A stretch of 64,000 nucleotides of DNA from Auanema rhodensis (taxonomy: Eukaryota > Nematoda > Chromadorea > Rhabditida > Rhabditidae): contig OZ059896.1 of assembly GCA_964057225.1 (NCBI GenBank), positions 1,426,001 through 1,490,000 on the forward strand. The letters run 5' to 3'. The translations under genes were made by a program, and so were the position numbers. The notes under the pieces are model-generated. The model saw only the letters and a list, made by a program, of their open reading frames with translations. It was not told the origin of the DNA and searched no databases. Each line of letters begins with the position of its first letter. The stretch's first letter is position 1. Of this stretch, positions 13,901-26,099 are shown piece after piece.

Positions 13901-14897
13901 AAAAATGATGCATTAGTGTATGTTGAGTTTCCATGTACACTCAAAATTGCTTCCAAAAACAATTTGACAAAAATTGTTTCGAAAAATTTCAAAATAATTT
14001 AGCAAAAAGTAGATGTTTTTAGATTCCTTTTTTCAAGGCAAAAACGATGGACAATGTAATTCAACGAAAAAATTAATTCTTCAGGGTGAAAATCGAGGAT
14101 ATAAGTGTGAACTTATATTAGTTGATATCTCGGTGCATTTTCAAGCTAGCGCAAATCTGATAACACAGATCTACACAGCTTGAAAATGCGCATTGAATGC
14201 ACTATACTACATTGAGAAAAGCTTAATACAAAAATTAGTTATGATCGTTTGAAAAATGATGCATTAGTGTATGTTGAGTTTCCATGTACACTCAAAATTA
14301 CTTCCAAAAACACTTTGACAAAAAATTTTCGTAAAATTTCAAAATAATTTAGCAAAAAGTAGATGTTTTTAGATTCCTTTTTTCAAGGCAAAAACGATGG
14401 ACAATGTAATTCAACGAAAAAATTAATTCTTCAGGGTGAAAATCGAGGATATAAGTGTGAACTTATATCAGTTGATATCTCGGTGCATTTTCAAGCTAGC
14501 GCAAATCTGATAACACAGATCTACACAGCTTAAAAATGCGCATTGAATGCACTATACTACATTGTGAAAAGCTTAATACAAAAATTAGTTATGATCGTTT
14601 GAAAAATGATGCATTAGTGTATGTTGAGTTTCCATGTACACTCAAAATTGCTTCCAAAAACATTTTGACAAAAATTTTTTCGAAAAATTTCAAAATAATT
14701 TAGCAAAAAGTAGATGTTTTTAGATTCCTTTTTTCAAAGCGAAAACGATGGACAATGTTATTCAACGAAAAAATTAATTCTTCAGGGTGAAAATCGAGGA
14801 TATAAGTGTGAACATATATCAGTTGATATCTCGGTGCATTTTCAAGCTAGCGCAAATCTGATAACACAGATCGACGCAGCTTAAAATTCCGCATCGA
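10946..14897. repeat. Copy 2 of the 14-unit satA duplication
   Basis: Second copy of 6032-9983. It carries T at 13150 and A at 14773 where copy 1 has C and G. The two copies are separated by about 960 bp of ordinary satA units (9984-10945), so the higher-order period is 14 units of which about 11.3 are near-identical. The copy ends only about 180 bp before the satB block. Confidence 0.88.
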
Positions 14898-15067
14898 TTG
14901 CATTATACTACATTGAGAAAAGCTTAATAAAAAAATTAGTTATGACCGTTTGAAAAATGATGCATTAGTGTATGTTGAGTTTCCATGTACACTCAAAAAT
15001 GCTTCCAAAAACATTTTGACAAAATTTTTTTCGAAAAATTTCAAAATAATTTAGCAAAAAGTAGATG

Positions 15068-15088
15068 TTTTTAGATTCTTCACGTAAA
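15068..15088. repeat. satA-to-satB junction at 15078/15079
   Basis: satA reads GATGTTTTTAGATTC up to 15078, where the next satA base would be C. From 15079 the sequence is TTCACGTAAATTTC, the satB start. No spacer, no mobile-element end and no evident microhomology is visible. The last satA unit before the junction carries several private changes, such as TATGACCG near 14940 and AAAAATGC near 14995, as expected at an array edge. Confidence 0.9.
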
Positions 15089-17014
15089 TTTCAAAGTCAT
15101 GGTTACCATGCACCAATATCAATAAAATTTTGTTTTTAGACTAATATGGACATGGGGAATCTAATTTTGAAAACCGCATCTCTTTATCTTTCACGTGAAG
15201 CGAGTTACATACCAAGTGCACATCACGTGTACATTTAATTAGCATAAATTAAAGTTCACGTAAACTTCAAACTCATGGTTACCATACACCAATATCAATA
15301 AAAATTTGTTTTTAGACTAATATGGACATGGGGAATCTAATTTTAAAAACCGCATCTTTTTATCTTTCACGTGAAGCGAGTTACATACCAAGTGCACATC
15401 ACGTGTACATTTAATTAGCATAAATTAAAGTTCACGTAAATTTCAAACTCATGGTTACCATGCACCAATATCAATAAAAATTTGTTTTTAGACTAATATG
15501 GACATGGAGAATCTAATTTTAAAAACCGCATCTCTTTATCTTTCACGTGAAGCGAGTTACATACCAAGTGCACATCACGTGTACATTTAATTAGCATAAA
15601 TTAAAGTTCACGTAAACTTCAAACTCATGGTTACCATACACCAATATCAATAAAAATTTGTTTTTAGACTAATATGGACATGGAAAATCTAATTTTGAAA
15701 ACCGCATCTCTTTATCTTTCACGTGAAGCGAGTTACATACCAAGTGCACATCACGTGTACATTTAATTAGCATAAATTAAAGTTCACGTAAATTTCAAAG
15801 TCATGGTTACCATGCACCAATATCAATAAAATTTTGTTTTTAGACTAATATGGACATGGGGAATCTAATTTTGAAAACCGCATCTTTTTATCTTTCACGT
15901 GAAGCGAGTTACATACCAAGTGCACATCACGTGTACGTTTAATTAGCATAAATTAAAGTTCACGTAAATTTCAAAGTCATGGTTACCATGCATCAATATC
16001 AATAAAAATTTGTTTTTAGACTAATATGGAAATGGGGAATCTAATTTTGAAAATCGCATCTCTTTATCTTTCACGTGAAGCGAGTTACATACCAAGTGCA
16101 CATCACGTGTACATTTAATTAGCATAAATTAAAGTTCACGTAAATTTCAAAATCATGGTTACCATGAACCAATATCAATAAAAATTTGTTTTTAGACTAA
16201 TATGGACATGGGGAATCTAATTTTGAAAACCGCATCTCTTTATCTTTCACGTGAAGCGAGTTACATTCCAGGTGCACATCACGTGTACATTTAATTAGCA
16301 TAAATTAAAGTTCACGTAAATTTTAAAGTCATGGTTACCATGAACCAATATCAATAAAAATTTGTTTTTAGACTAATATGGACTTGGGGAATCTAATTTT
16401 GAAAACCGCATCTCTTTATCTTTCACGTGAAGCGAGTTACATACCAAGTGCACATCACGTGTACATTTAATTAGCATAAATTAAAGTTCACGTAAATTTC
16501 AAAGTCATGGTTACCATGAACCAATATCAATAAAAATTTGTTTTTAGACTAATATGGACATGGGGAATCTAATTTTGAAAACCGCGTCTATTTATCTTTC
16601 ACGTGAAGCGAGTTACATACCAAGTGCACATCACGTGTACATTTAATTAGCATAAATTAAAGTTCACGTAAATTTCAAAGTCATGGTTACCATGCACCAA
16701 TAACAATAAAAATTTGTTTTTAGACTAATATGGACATGGGGAATCTAATTTTGAAAACCGCATTTCTTTATATTTCACGTGAAGCGAGTTACATACCAAG
16801 TGCACATCACGTGTACATTTAATTAGCATAAATTAAAGTTCACGTAAATTTCAAAGTCATGGTTACCATGAACCAATATCAATAAAAATTTGTTTTTAGA
16901 CTAATATGGACATGGGGAATCTAATTTTGAAAACCGCATCTCTTTATCTTTCACGTGAAGCGAGTTACATACCAAGTGCACATCACGTGTACATTTAATT
17001 AGCATAAATTAAAG

Positions 17015-17190
17015 TTCACGTAAATTTCAAAGTCATGGTTACCATGCACCAATATCAATAAAAATTTGTTTTTAGACTAATATGGACATGGGGAATCTAA
17101 TTTTGAAAACCGCATCTCTTTATCTTTCACGTGAAGCGAGTTACATACCAAGTGCACATCACGTGTACATTTAATTAGCATAAATTAAAG
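17015..17190. repeat. Reference satB unit with its internal palindromes
   Basis: A typical unit. Landmarks: CATGGTTACCATG at 17034-17046, 6 bp perfect arms around one base; TTTGTTTTTAGACTAATATGG; AACCGCATC; the perfect 10 bp palindrome TTCACGTGAA at 17126-17135; GTGCAC; and a second CACGTG at 17160-17165. The two CACGTG sites start 32 bp apart. Units with CCATGAACC keep the same CATGGT/ACCATG arms. Confidence 0.85.
17128..17165. promoter_or_regulatory. Paired CACGTG (E-box-like) sites in satB, repeated in each unit
   Basis: Two CACGTG hexamers starting 32 bp apart occur in every satB unit I inspected, giving about 68 sites in 6 kb. CACGTG is the core site of many bHLH and bHLH-zip factors (established knowledge). 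Whether any factor binds here is unknown; the sites may be conserved only because the array is young and homogeneous. Confidence 0.4.
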
Positions 17191-17399
17191 TTCACGTAAA
17201 TTTCAAAGTCATGGTTACCATGAACCAATATCAATAAAAATTTGTTTTTAGACTAATATGGACATGGGGAATCTAATTTTGAAAACCGCATCTCTTTATC
17301 TTTCACGTGAAGCGAGTTACATACCAAGTGCACATCACGTGTACATTTAATTAGCATAAATTAAAGTTCACGTAAATTTCAAAGTCATGGTTACCATGC

Positions 17400-18932
17400 A
17401 CCAATATCAATAAAAATTTGTTTTTAGACTAATATGGACATGGGGAATCTAATTTTGAAAACCGCATCTCTTTATCTTTCACGTGAAGCGAGTTACATAC
17501 CAAGTGCACATCACGTGTACATTTGATTAGCATAAATTAAAGTTCACGTAAATTTCAAAGTCATGGTTACCATGAACCAATATCAATAAAAATTTGTTTT
17601 TAGACTAATATGGACATGGGGAATCTAATTTTGAAAACCGCATCTCTTTATCTTTCACGTGAAGCGAGTTACATACCAAGTGCACATCACGTGTACATTT
17701 AATTAGCATAAATTAAAGTTCACGTAAATTTCAAAGTCATGGTTACCATGCACCAATATCAATAAAAATTTGTTTTTAGACTAATATGGACATGGGGAAT
17801 CTAATTTTGAAAACCGCATCTCTTTTTCTTTCACGTGAAGCGAGTTACATACCAAGTGCACATCACGTGTACATTCAATTAGCATAAATTAAAGTTCACG
17901 TAAATTTCAAAGTCATGGTTAGCATGAACCAATATCAATAAAAATTTGTTTTTAGACTAATATGGACATGGGGAATCTAATTTTGAAAACCGCATCTCTT
18001 TATCTTTCACGTGAAGCGAGTTACATACCTAGTGCACATCACGTGTACATTTAATTAGCATAAATTAAAGTTCACGTAAATTTCAAAGTCATGGTTACCA
18101 TGAACCAATATCAATAAAAATTTGTTTTTAGACTAATATGGACATGGGGAATCTAATTTTGAAAACCGCATCTCTTTATCTTTCACGTGAAGCGAGTTAC
18201 ATACCAAGTGCACATCACGTGTACATTTGATTAGCATAAATTAAAGTTCACGTAAATTTCAAAGTCATGGTTACCATGAACCAATATCAATAAAAATTTG
18301 TTTTTAGACTAATATGGACATGGGGAATCTAATTTTGAAAACCGCATCTCTTTATCTTTCACGTGAAGCGAGTTACATACCAAGTGCACATCACGTGTAC
18401 ATTTAATTAGCATAAATTAAAGTTCACGTAAATTTCAAAGTCATGGTTACCATGCACCAATATCAATAAAAATTTGTTTTTAGACTAATATGGACATGGG
18501 GAATCTAATTTTGAAAACCGCATCTCTTTTTCTTTCACGTGAAGCGAGTTACATACCAAGTGCACATCACGTGTACATTCAATTAGCATAAATTAAAGTT
18601 CACGTAAATTTCAAAGTCATGGTTAGCATGAACCAATATCAATAAAAATTTGTTTTTAGACTAATATGGACATGGGGAATCTAATTTTGAAAACCGCATC
18701 TCTTTATCTTTCACGTGAAGCGAGTTACATACCTAGTGCACATCACGTGTACATTTAATTAGCATAAATTAAAGTTCACGTAAATTTCAAAGTCATGGTT
18801 ACCATGAACCAATATCAATAAAAATTTGTTTTTAGACTAATATGGACATGGGGAATCTAATTTTGAAAACCGCATCTCTTTATCTTTCACGTGAAGCGAG
18901 TTACATACCAAGTGCACATCACGTGTACATTT
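17400..18932. repeat. satB tetramer higher-order repeat (704 bp), two copies
   Basis: A run of four satB units recurs 704 bp (4 x 176) later. Shared rare markers are ATTTGATTAG at 17521 and 18225, TCTTTTTCTT at 17821 and 18525, the TTAGCATG change at about 17920 and 18624, and CCTAGTGC at about 18028 and 18732. Agreement starts near 17400 and fails near 18228/18932. Confidence 0.8.
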
Positions 18933-19036
18933 AATTAGCATAAATTAAAGTTCACGTAAATTTCAAAGTCATGGTTACCATGAACCAATATCAATAAAAA
19001 TTTGTTTTTAGACTAATATGGACATGGGGAATCTAA

Positions 19037-19655
19037 TTTTGAAAACCGCATTTCTTTATATTTCACGTGAAGCGAGTTACATACCAAGTGCACATCACGT
19101 GTACATTTAATTAGCATAAATTAAAGTTCACGTAAATTTCAAAGTCATGGTTACCATGCACCAATATCAATAAAAATCTGTTTTTAGACTAATATGGACA
19201 TGGTGAATCTAATTTTGAAAACCGCATCTCTTTATCTTTCACGTGAAGCGAGTTACATACCAAGTGCACATCACGTGTACATTTAATTAGCATAAATTAA
19301 AGTTCACGTAAATTTCAAAGTCATGGTTACCATGAACCAATATCAATAAAAATTTGTTTTTAGACTAATATGGACATGGGGAATCTAATTTTGAAAACCG
19401 CATTTCTTTATATTTCACGTGAAGCGAGTTACATACCAAGTGCACATCACGTGTACATTTAATTAGCATAAATTAAAGTTCACGTAAATTTCAAAGTCAT
19501 GGTTACCATGCACCAATATCAATAAAAATTTGTTTTTAGACTAATATGGACATGGTGAATCTAATTTTGAAAACCGCATCTCTTTATCTTTCACGTGAAG
19601 CGAGTTACATACCAAGTGCACATCACGTGTACATTTAATTAGCATAAATTAAAGT
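19037..19655. repeat. satB dimer higher-order repeat (352 bp)
   Basis: CATTTCTTTATATTTC at 19049 and 19401 and CATGGTGAATC near 19199 and 19551 repeat at 352 bp (2 x 176). CATGGTGAATC recurs at 20607 and 20959, again 352 bp apart. More broadly the AACC and CACC unit types alternate over about 16663-17894 and 19127-20006, so part of satB is built of 352 bp dimers, one base longer than a satA unit. Confidence 0.7.
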
Positions 19656-21041
19656 TCACGTAAATTTCAAAGTCATGGTTACCATGAACCAATATCAATA
19701 AAAATTTGTTTTTAGACTAATATGGACATGGGGAATCTAATTTTGAAAACCGCATCTCTTTATCTTTCACGTGAAGCGAGTTACATACCAAGTGCACATC
19801 ACGTGTACATTTAATTAGCATAAATTAAAGTTCACGTAAATTTCAAAGTCATGGTTACCATGCACCAATATCAATAAAAATTTGTTTTTAGACTAATATG
19901 GACATGGGGAATCTAATTTTGAAAACCGCATCTCTTTATCTTTCACGTGAAGCGAGTTACATACCAAGTGCACATCACGTGTACATTTAATTAGCATAAA
20001 TTAAAGTTCACGTAAATTTCAAAGTCATGGTTACCATGAACCAATATCAATAAAAATTTGTTTTCAGACTAATATGGACATGGGGAATCTAATTTTGAAA
20101 ACCGCATCTCTTTATCTTTCACGTGAAGCGAGTTACATACCTAGTGCACATCACGTGTACATTTAATTAGCATAAATTAAAGTTCACGTAAATTTCAAAG
20201 TCATGGTTACCATGAACCAATATCAATAAAAATTTGTTTTTAGACTAATATGGACATGGGGAATCTAATTTTGAAAACCGCATCTCTTTATCTTTCACGT
20301 GAAGCGAGTTACATACCAAGTGCACATCACGTGTACATTTAATTAGCATAAATTAAAGTTCACGTAAATTTCAAAGTCATGGTTACCATGAACCAATATC
20401 AATAAAAATTTGTTTTTAGACTAATATGGACATGGGGAATCTAATTTTGAAAACCGCATCTCTTTATCTTTCACGTGAAGCGAGTTACATACCAAGTGCA
20501 CATCACGTGTACATTTAATTAGCATAAATTAAAGTTCACGTAAATTTCAAAGTCATGGTTACCATGAACCAATATCAATAAAAATTTGTTTTTAGACTAA
20601 TATGGACATGGTGAATCTAATTTTGAAAACCGCATCTCTTTATCTTTCACGTGAAGCGAGTTACATACCAAGTGCACATCACGTGTACATTTAATTAGCA
20701 TAAATTAAAGTTCACGTAAATTTCAAAGTCATGGTTACCATGAACCAATATCAATAAAAATTTGTTTTTAGACTAATATGGACATGGGGAATCTAATTTT
20801 GAAAATCGCATTTCTTTATATTTCACGTGAAGCGAGTTACATACCAAGTGCACATCACGTGTACATTTAATTAGCATAAATTAAAGTTCACGTAAATTTC
20901 AAAGTCATGGTTACCATGCACCAATATCAATAAAAATTTGTTTTTAGACTAATATGGACATGGTGAATCTAATTTTGAAAACCGCATCTCTTTATCTTTC
21001 ACGTGAAGCGAGTTACATACCAAGTGCACATCACGTGTACA

Positions 21042-21062
21042 TTTAATTAGCAAAAATGATGC
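21042..21062. repeat. satB-to-satA junction at 21052/21053
   Basis: satB reads ATTTAATTAGCA to 21052, where TAAATTAAAG should follow. Instead satA resumes at AAAATGATGC (unit coordinate 87). One A is shared, so the joint is uncertain by 1 bp. Compared with the left junction (satA coordinate 211), 226 bp of satA are missing across the block. The first satA unit here has private changes (CATTTGTG, GAAAACTTTC, TTAAACG). Confidence 0.9.
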
Positions 21063-21825
21063 ATTTGTGTATGTTGAGTTTCCATGTACACTCCAAATTG
21101 CTTCCAAAAACATTTTGACAAAAATTTTTTCGAAAACTTTCAAAATAATTTAGCGAAAAGTAGATGTTTTTAGATTCCTTTTTTCGAGGCAAAAACGAAG
21201 GACAATGTAATTAAACGAAAAAATTAATTCTTCAGGGTGAAAATCGAGGATATAAGTGTGAACTTATATCAGTTCATATCTCGGTGCATTTTCAAGCTAG
21301 CGCAAATCTGATAGTACAGATCGACGCAGCTTAAAAATCCGCATCGAATGCACTATACTACATTGAGAAACGCTTAATACAAAATTTAGTTATGATCGTT
21401 TGAAAAATGATGCATTAGTGTATGTTGAGTTTCCATGTACACTCAACATTGCTTCCAAAAACATTTTGACAAAAATTTTTTCGAAAAATTTCAAAATAAT
21501 TTAGCGAAAAGTAGATGTTTTTAGATTCCTTTTTTCAAGGCAAAAACGAAGGACAATGTAATTCAACGAAAAAATTAATTCTTCAGGGTGAAAATCGAGG
21601 ATATAAGTGTGAACTTATATCAGTTCATATCTCGGTGCATTTTCAAGCTAGCGCAAATCTGATAGTACAGATCGACGCAGCTTAAAAATCCGCATCGGAT
21701 GCACTATACTACATTGAGAAACGCTTAATACAAAAATTAGTTATGATCGTTTGAAAAATGATGCATTAGTGTATGTTGAGTTTCCATGTACACTCAACAT
21801 TGCTTCCAAAAACATTTTGACAAAA

Positions 21826-21846
21826 ATTTTTTCGAAATTAATTCTT
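21826..21846. repeat. Short satA unit with about 88 bp deletion
   Basis: TTTTTTCGAAA is joined directly to TTAATTCTTCAGG. The normal unit has CGAAAAATTTC and, about 85-90 bp later, CAACGAAAAAATTAATTC. Spacing between flanking unit starts (21669 and 21932) is 263 bp instead of 351. Both ends share CGAAA, so the deletion probably used this short homology. Confidence 0.85.
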
Positions 21847-22576
21847 CAGGGTGAAAAGCGAGGATATAAGTGTGAACTTATATCAGTTGATATCTCGGTG
21901 CATTTTTAAGCTAGCGGAAATTTGATAACACAGATCGACGCAGCTTAAAAATCCGCATCGAATGCACTATACTACATTAAGAAAAGCTTAATACAAAAAT
22001 TAGTTATGATCGTTTGAAAAATGATGCATTAGTGTATGTTGAGTTTCCATGTACACTCAACATTGCTTCCAAAAACATTTTGACAAAAATTTTTTCGAAA
22101 AATTTCAAAATAATTTAGCGAAAAGTAGATGTTTTTAGATTCCTTTTTTCGAGGCAAAAACGATGGACAATGTTATTCAACGAAAAAATTAATTCTTCAG
22201 GGTGAAAACCGAGGATATAAGTGTGAACTTATATCAGTTGATATCTCGGTGCATTTTTAAGCTAGCGGAAATTTGATAACACAGATCGACGCAGCTTAAA
22301 AATCCGCATCGAATGCACTATACTACATTAAGAAAAGCTTAATACAAAAATTAGTTATGATCGTTTGAAAAATGATGCATTAGTGTATGTTGAGTTTCCA
22401 TGTACACTCAAAATTGCTTCCAAAAACATTTTGACAAAAATTTTTTCAAAAAATTTCAAAATAATTTAGCGAAAAGTAGATGTTTTTAGATTCCTTTTTT
22501 CAAGGCAAAAACGATGGACAATGTTATTCAACGAAAAAATTAATTCTTCAGGGTGAAAATCGAGGATATAGGTGTG

Positions 22577-22590
22577 AACTGATATCAGTT
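22577..22590. other. Private perfect 14 bp palindrome in one satA unit
   Basis: Most units read AACTTATATCAGTT, a 14 bp palindrome with one mismatched pair. In this unit a T-to-G change gives AACTGATATCAGTT, which is perfect. It is the only such case I noticed and is most likely a neutral point change. Confidence 0.8.
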
Positions 22591-25500
22591 GATATCTCGG
22601 TGCATTTTCAAGCTAGCGCAAATCTGATAGTACAGATCGACGCAGCTTAAAAATCCGCATCGAATGCACTATACTTCATTGAGAAACGCTTAATACAAAA
22701 TTTAGTTATGATCGTTTGAAAAATGATGCATTAGTGTATGTTGAGTTTCCATGTACACTCAACATTGCTTCCAAAAACATTTTGACAAAAATTTTTTCGA
22801 AAAATTTCAAAATAATTTAGCGAAAAGTAGATGTTTTTAGATTCCTTTTTTCAAGGCAAAAACGAAGGACAATGTAATTCAACGAAAAAATTAATTCTTC
22901 AGGGTGAAAATCGAGGATATAAGTGTGAACTTATATCAGTTCATATCTCGGTGCATTTTCAAGCTAGCGCAAATCTGATAGTACAGATCGACGCAGCTTA
23001 AAAATCCGCATCGAATGCACTATACTACATTGAGAAACGCTTAATACAAAAATTAGTTATGATCGTTTGAAGAATGATGCATTAGTGTATGTTGAGTTTC
23101 CATGTACACTCAACATTGCTTCCAAAAACATTTTGACAAAAATTTTTTCGAAAATTTCAAAATAATTTAGCGAAAAGTAGATGTTTTTAGATTCCTTTTT
23201 TCGAGGCAAAAACGATGGACAATGTTATTCAACGAAAAAATTAATTCTTCAGGGTGAAAATCGAAAATATAAGTGTGAACTTATATCAGTTGATATCTCG
23301 GTACATTTTTCAGCTAGCGCAAATCTGATAACACAGGTCGACGCAGCTTAAAAATCCGCATCGAATGCACTATACTACATTGAGAAACGCTTAATACCAA
23401 AATTAGTTATGATCGTTTGAAAAATGATGCATTAGTGTATGTTGAGTTTCCATGTACACTCAAAATTGCTTCCAAAAACATTTTGACAAAAATTTTTTCG
23501 AAAAATTTCAAAATAATTTAGCGAAAAGTAGATGTTTTTAGATTCCTTTTCTCAAGGCAAAAACGAAGGACAATGTAATTCAACGAAAAAATTAATTCTT
23601 CAGGGTGAAAATCGAGGATATAAGTGTGAACTTATATCAGTTCATATCTCGGTGCATTTTCAAGCTAGCGCAAATCTGATAGTACAGATCGACGCAGCTT
23701 AAAAATCCGCATCGAATGCACTATACTACATTGAGAAACGCTTAATACAAAAATTAGTTATGATCGTTTGAAAAATGATGCATTAGTGTATGTTGAGTTT
23801 CCATGTACACTCAAAATTGCTTCCAAAAACATTTTGACAAAAATTTTTTCGAAAAATTTCAAAATAATTTAGCGAAAAGTAGATGTTTTTAGATTCCTTT
23901 TTTCGAGGCAAAAACGATGGACAATGTTATTCAACGAAAAAATTAATTCTTCAGGGTGAAAATCGAGGATATAAGTGTGAACTTATATCAGTTGATATCT
24001 CGGTGCATTTTCAAGCTAGCGCAAATCTGATAGTACAGATCGACGCAGCTTAATAATCCGCATCGAATGCACTATACTACATTGAGAAACGCTTAATACA
24101 AAAATTAGTTATGATCGTTTGAAAAATGATGCATTAGTGTATGTTGAGTTTCCATGTACACTTAAAATTGCTTCCAAAAACATTTTGACAAAAATTTTTT
24201 CAAAAAATTTCAAAATAATTTAGCGAAAAGTAGATGTTTTTAGATTCCTTTTTTCAAGGCAAAAACGATGGACAATGTTATTCAACGAAAAAATTAATTC
24301 TTCAGGGTGAAAATCGAGGATATAGGTGTGAACTTATATCAGTTGATATCTCGGTGCATTTTCAAGCTAGCGCAAATCTGATAGTACAGATCGACGCAGC
24401 TTAAAAATCCGCATCGAATGCACTATACTACATTGAGAAACGCTTAATACAAAATTTAGTTATGATCGTTTGAAAAATGATGCATTAGTGTATGTTGAGT
24501 TTCCATGTACACTCAACATTGCTTCCAAAAACATTTTGACAAAAATTTTTTCGAAAAATTTCAAAATAATTTAGCGAAAAGTAGATGTTTTTAGATTCCT
24601 TTTTTCAAGGCAAAAACGAAGGACAATGTAATTCAACGAAAAAATTAATTCTTCAGGGTGAAAATCGAGGATATAAGTGTGAACTTATATCAGTTCATAT
24701 CTCGGTGCATTTTCAAGCTAGCGCAAATCTGATAGTACAGATCGACGCAGCTTAAAAATCCGCATCGGATGCACTATACTACATTGAGAAACGCTTAATA
24801 CAAAAATTAGTTATGATCGTTTGAAAAATGATGCATTAGTGTATGTTGAGTTTCCATGTACACTCAACATTGCTTCCAAAAACATTTTGACAAAAATTTT
24901 TTCGAAAATTTCAAAATAATTTAGCGAAAAGTAGATGTTTTTAGATTCCTTTTTTCGAGGCAAAAACGATGGACAATGTTATTCAACGAAAAAATTAATT
25001 CTTCAGGGTGAAAATCGAAAATATATGTGTGAACTTATATCAGTTGATATCTCGGTGCATTTTTCAGCTAGCGCAAATCTGATAACACAGATCGACGCAG
25101 CTTAAAAATCCGCATCTAATGCACTATACTACATTGAGAAACGCTTTATACCAAAATTAGTTATGATCGTTTGAAAAATGATGCATTAGTGTATGTTGAG
25201 TTTCCATGTACACTCAAAATTGCTTCCAAAAACATTTTGACAAAAATTTTTTCGAAAAATTTCAAAATAATTTAGCGAAAAGTAGATGTTTTCAGATTCC
25301 TTTTTTTGAGGCGAAAACGAAGGACAATGTAATTCAACGAAAAAATTAATTCTTCAGGGTGAAAATCGAGGATATAAGTGTGAACTTATATCAGTTGATA
25401 TCTCGGTGCCTTTTTAAGCTAGCGGAAATCTGATAACACAGATCGACGCAGCTTAAAAATCCGCATCGAATGCACTATACTACATTGAGAGACGCTTAAT

Positions 25501-26099
25501 ACAAAAATTAGTTATGATCGTTTGAAAAATGATGCATTAGTGTATGTTGAGTTTCCATGTACACTCAACATTGCTTCCAAAAACATTTTGACAAAAATTT
25601 TTTCGAAAAATTTCAAAATAATTTAGCAAAAAGTAGATGTTTTTAGATTCCTTTTTTCAAGGCAAAAACGAAGGACAATGTAATTCAACGAAAAAATTAA
25701 TTCTTCAGGGTGAAAATCGAGGATATAAGTGTGAACTTATATCAGTTCATATCTCGGTGCATTTTCAAGCTAGCGCAAATCTGATAGTACAGATCGACGC
25801 AGCTTAAAAATCCGCATCGAATGCACTATACTACATTGAGAAACGCTTAATACAAAAATTAGTTATGATCGTTTGAAAAATGATGCATTAGTGTATGTTG
25901 AGTTTCCATGTACACTCAACATTGCTTCCAAAAACATTTTGACAAAAATTTTTTCGAAAATTTCAAAATAATTTAGCGAAAAGTAGATGTTTTTAGATTC
26001 CTTTTTTCGAGGCAAAAACGATGGACAATGTTATTCAACGACGAAATTAATTCTTCAGGGTGAAAATCGAGGATATAAGTGTGAACTTATATCAGTTGA

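Larger units (their letters stand above)
1..15078. repeat. satA satellite array, left block (351 bp unit, about 43 units)
   Basis: Head-to-tail units with no other sequence between them. Taking AGATCGACGCAGC as unit start, starts fall at 1, 352, 703 and 1055, so the period is 351 bp with rare 1 bp changes in homopolymers. All units run in the same direction and the block is cut by the window edge. Most units carry GATAGTACAG; a diverged set carrying GATAACACAG occupies about 7.84-9.98 kb and 12.75-14.90 kb, with a single similar unit near 4.68 kb. The base composition is strongly AT-rich. No gene-like stretch, splice signal or coding bias is visible. The block ends inside a unit, after unit coordinate 211, where satB begins. 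Confidence 0.98.
15079..21052. repeat. satB satellite array (176 bp unit, 33 full units plus 166 bp)
   Basis: Unit starts (TTCACGTAA) fall at 15079, 15255, 15431, 15607 and on to 20887. The length, 5974 bp, equals 33 x 176 + 166, so there is no net insertion or deletion in 34 units. The last unit lacks its final ten bases. Units differ mainly at a few sites: CCATGAACC or CCATGCACC, CAAAGTC or CAAACTC, GGGGAATC or GGTGAATC, and CATCTCTT or CATTTCTT. The array is flanked on both sides by satA in the same orientation. No open frame or gene-like feature is present; 176 is not a multiple of three. Confidence 0.97.

Noticed and set aside
1-15078. CRISPR-like array (regular repeats)
   Set aside because: Units are 351 bp with no short repeat/unique spacer structure; all of the unit is conserved.
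15079-21052. satB as an inserted transposon or integrated virus
   Set aside because: There are no terminal repeats, no coding sequence and no target-site duplication that can be told apart from normal satA repetition; all of it is 176 bp tandem units.
15079-21052. 125 bp target-site duplication around satB (satA coordinates 87-211)
   Set aside because: The sequence is present on both sides simply because satA is tandem, and the two flanks differ at several bases.
20949-21143. 64-codon open frame on the minus strand at the satB/satA joint
   Set aside because: It spans the junction of two satellites, so the frame is an accident of the joint plus variant satA bases.
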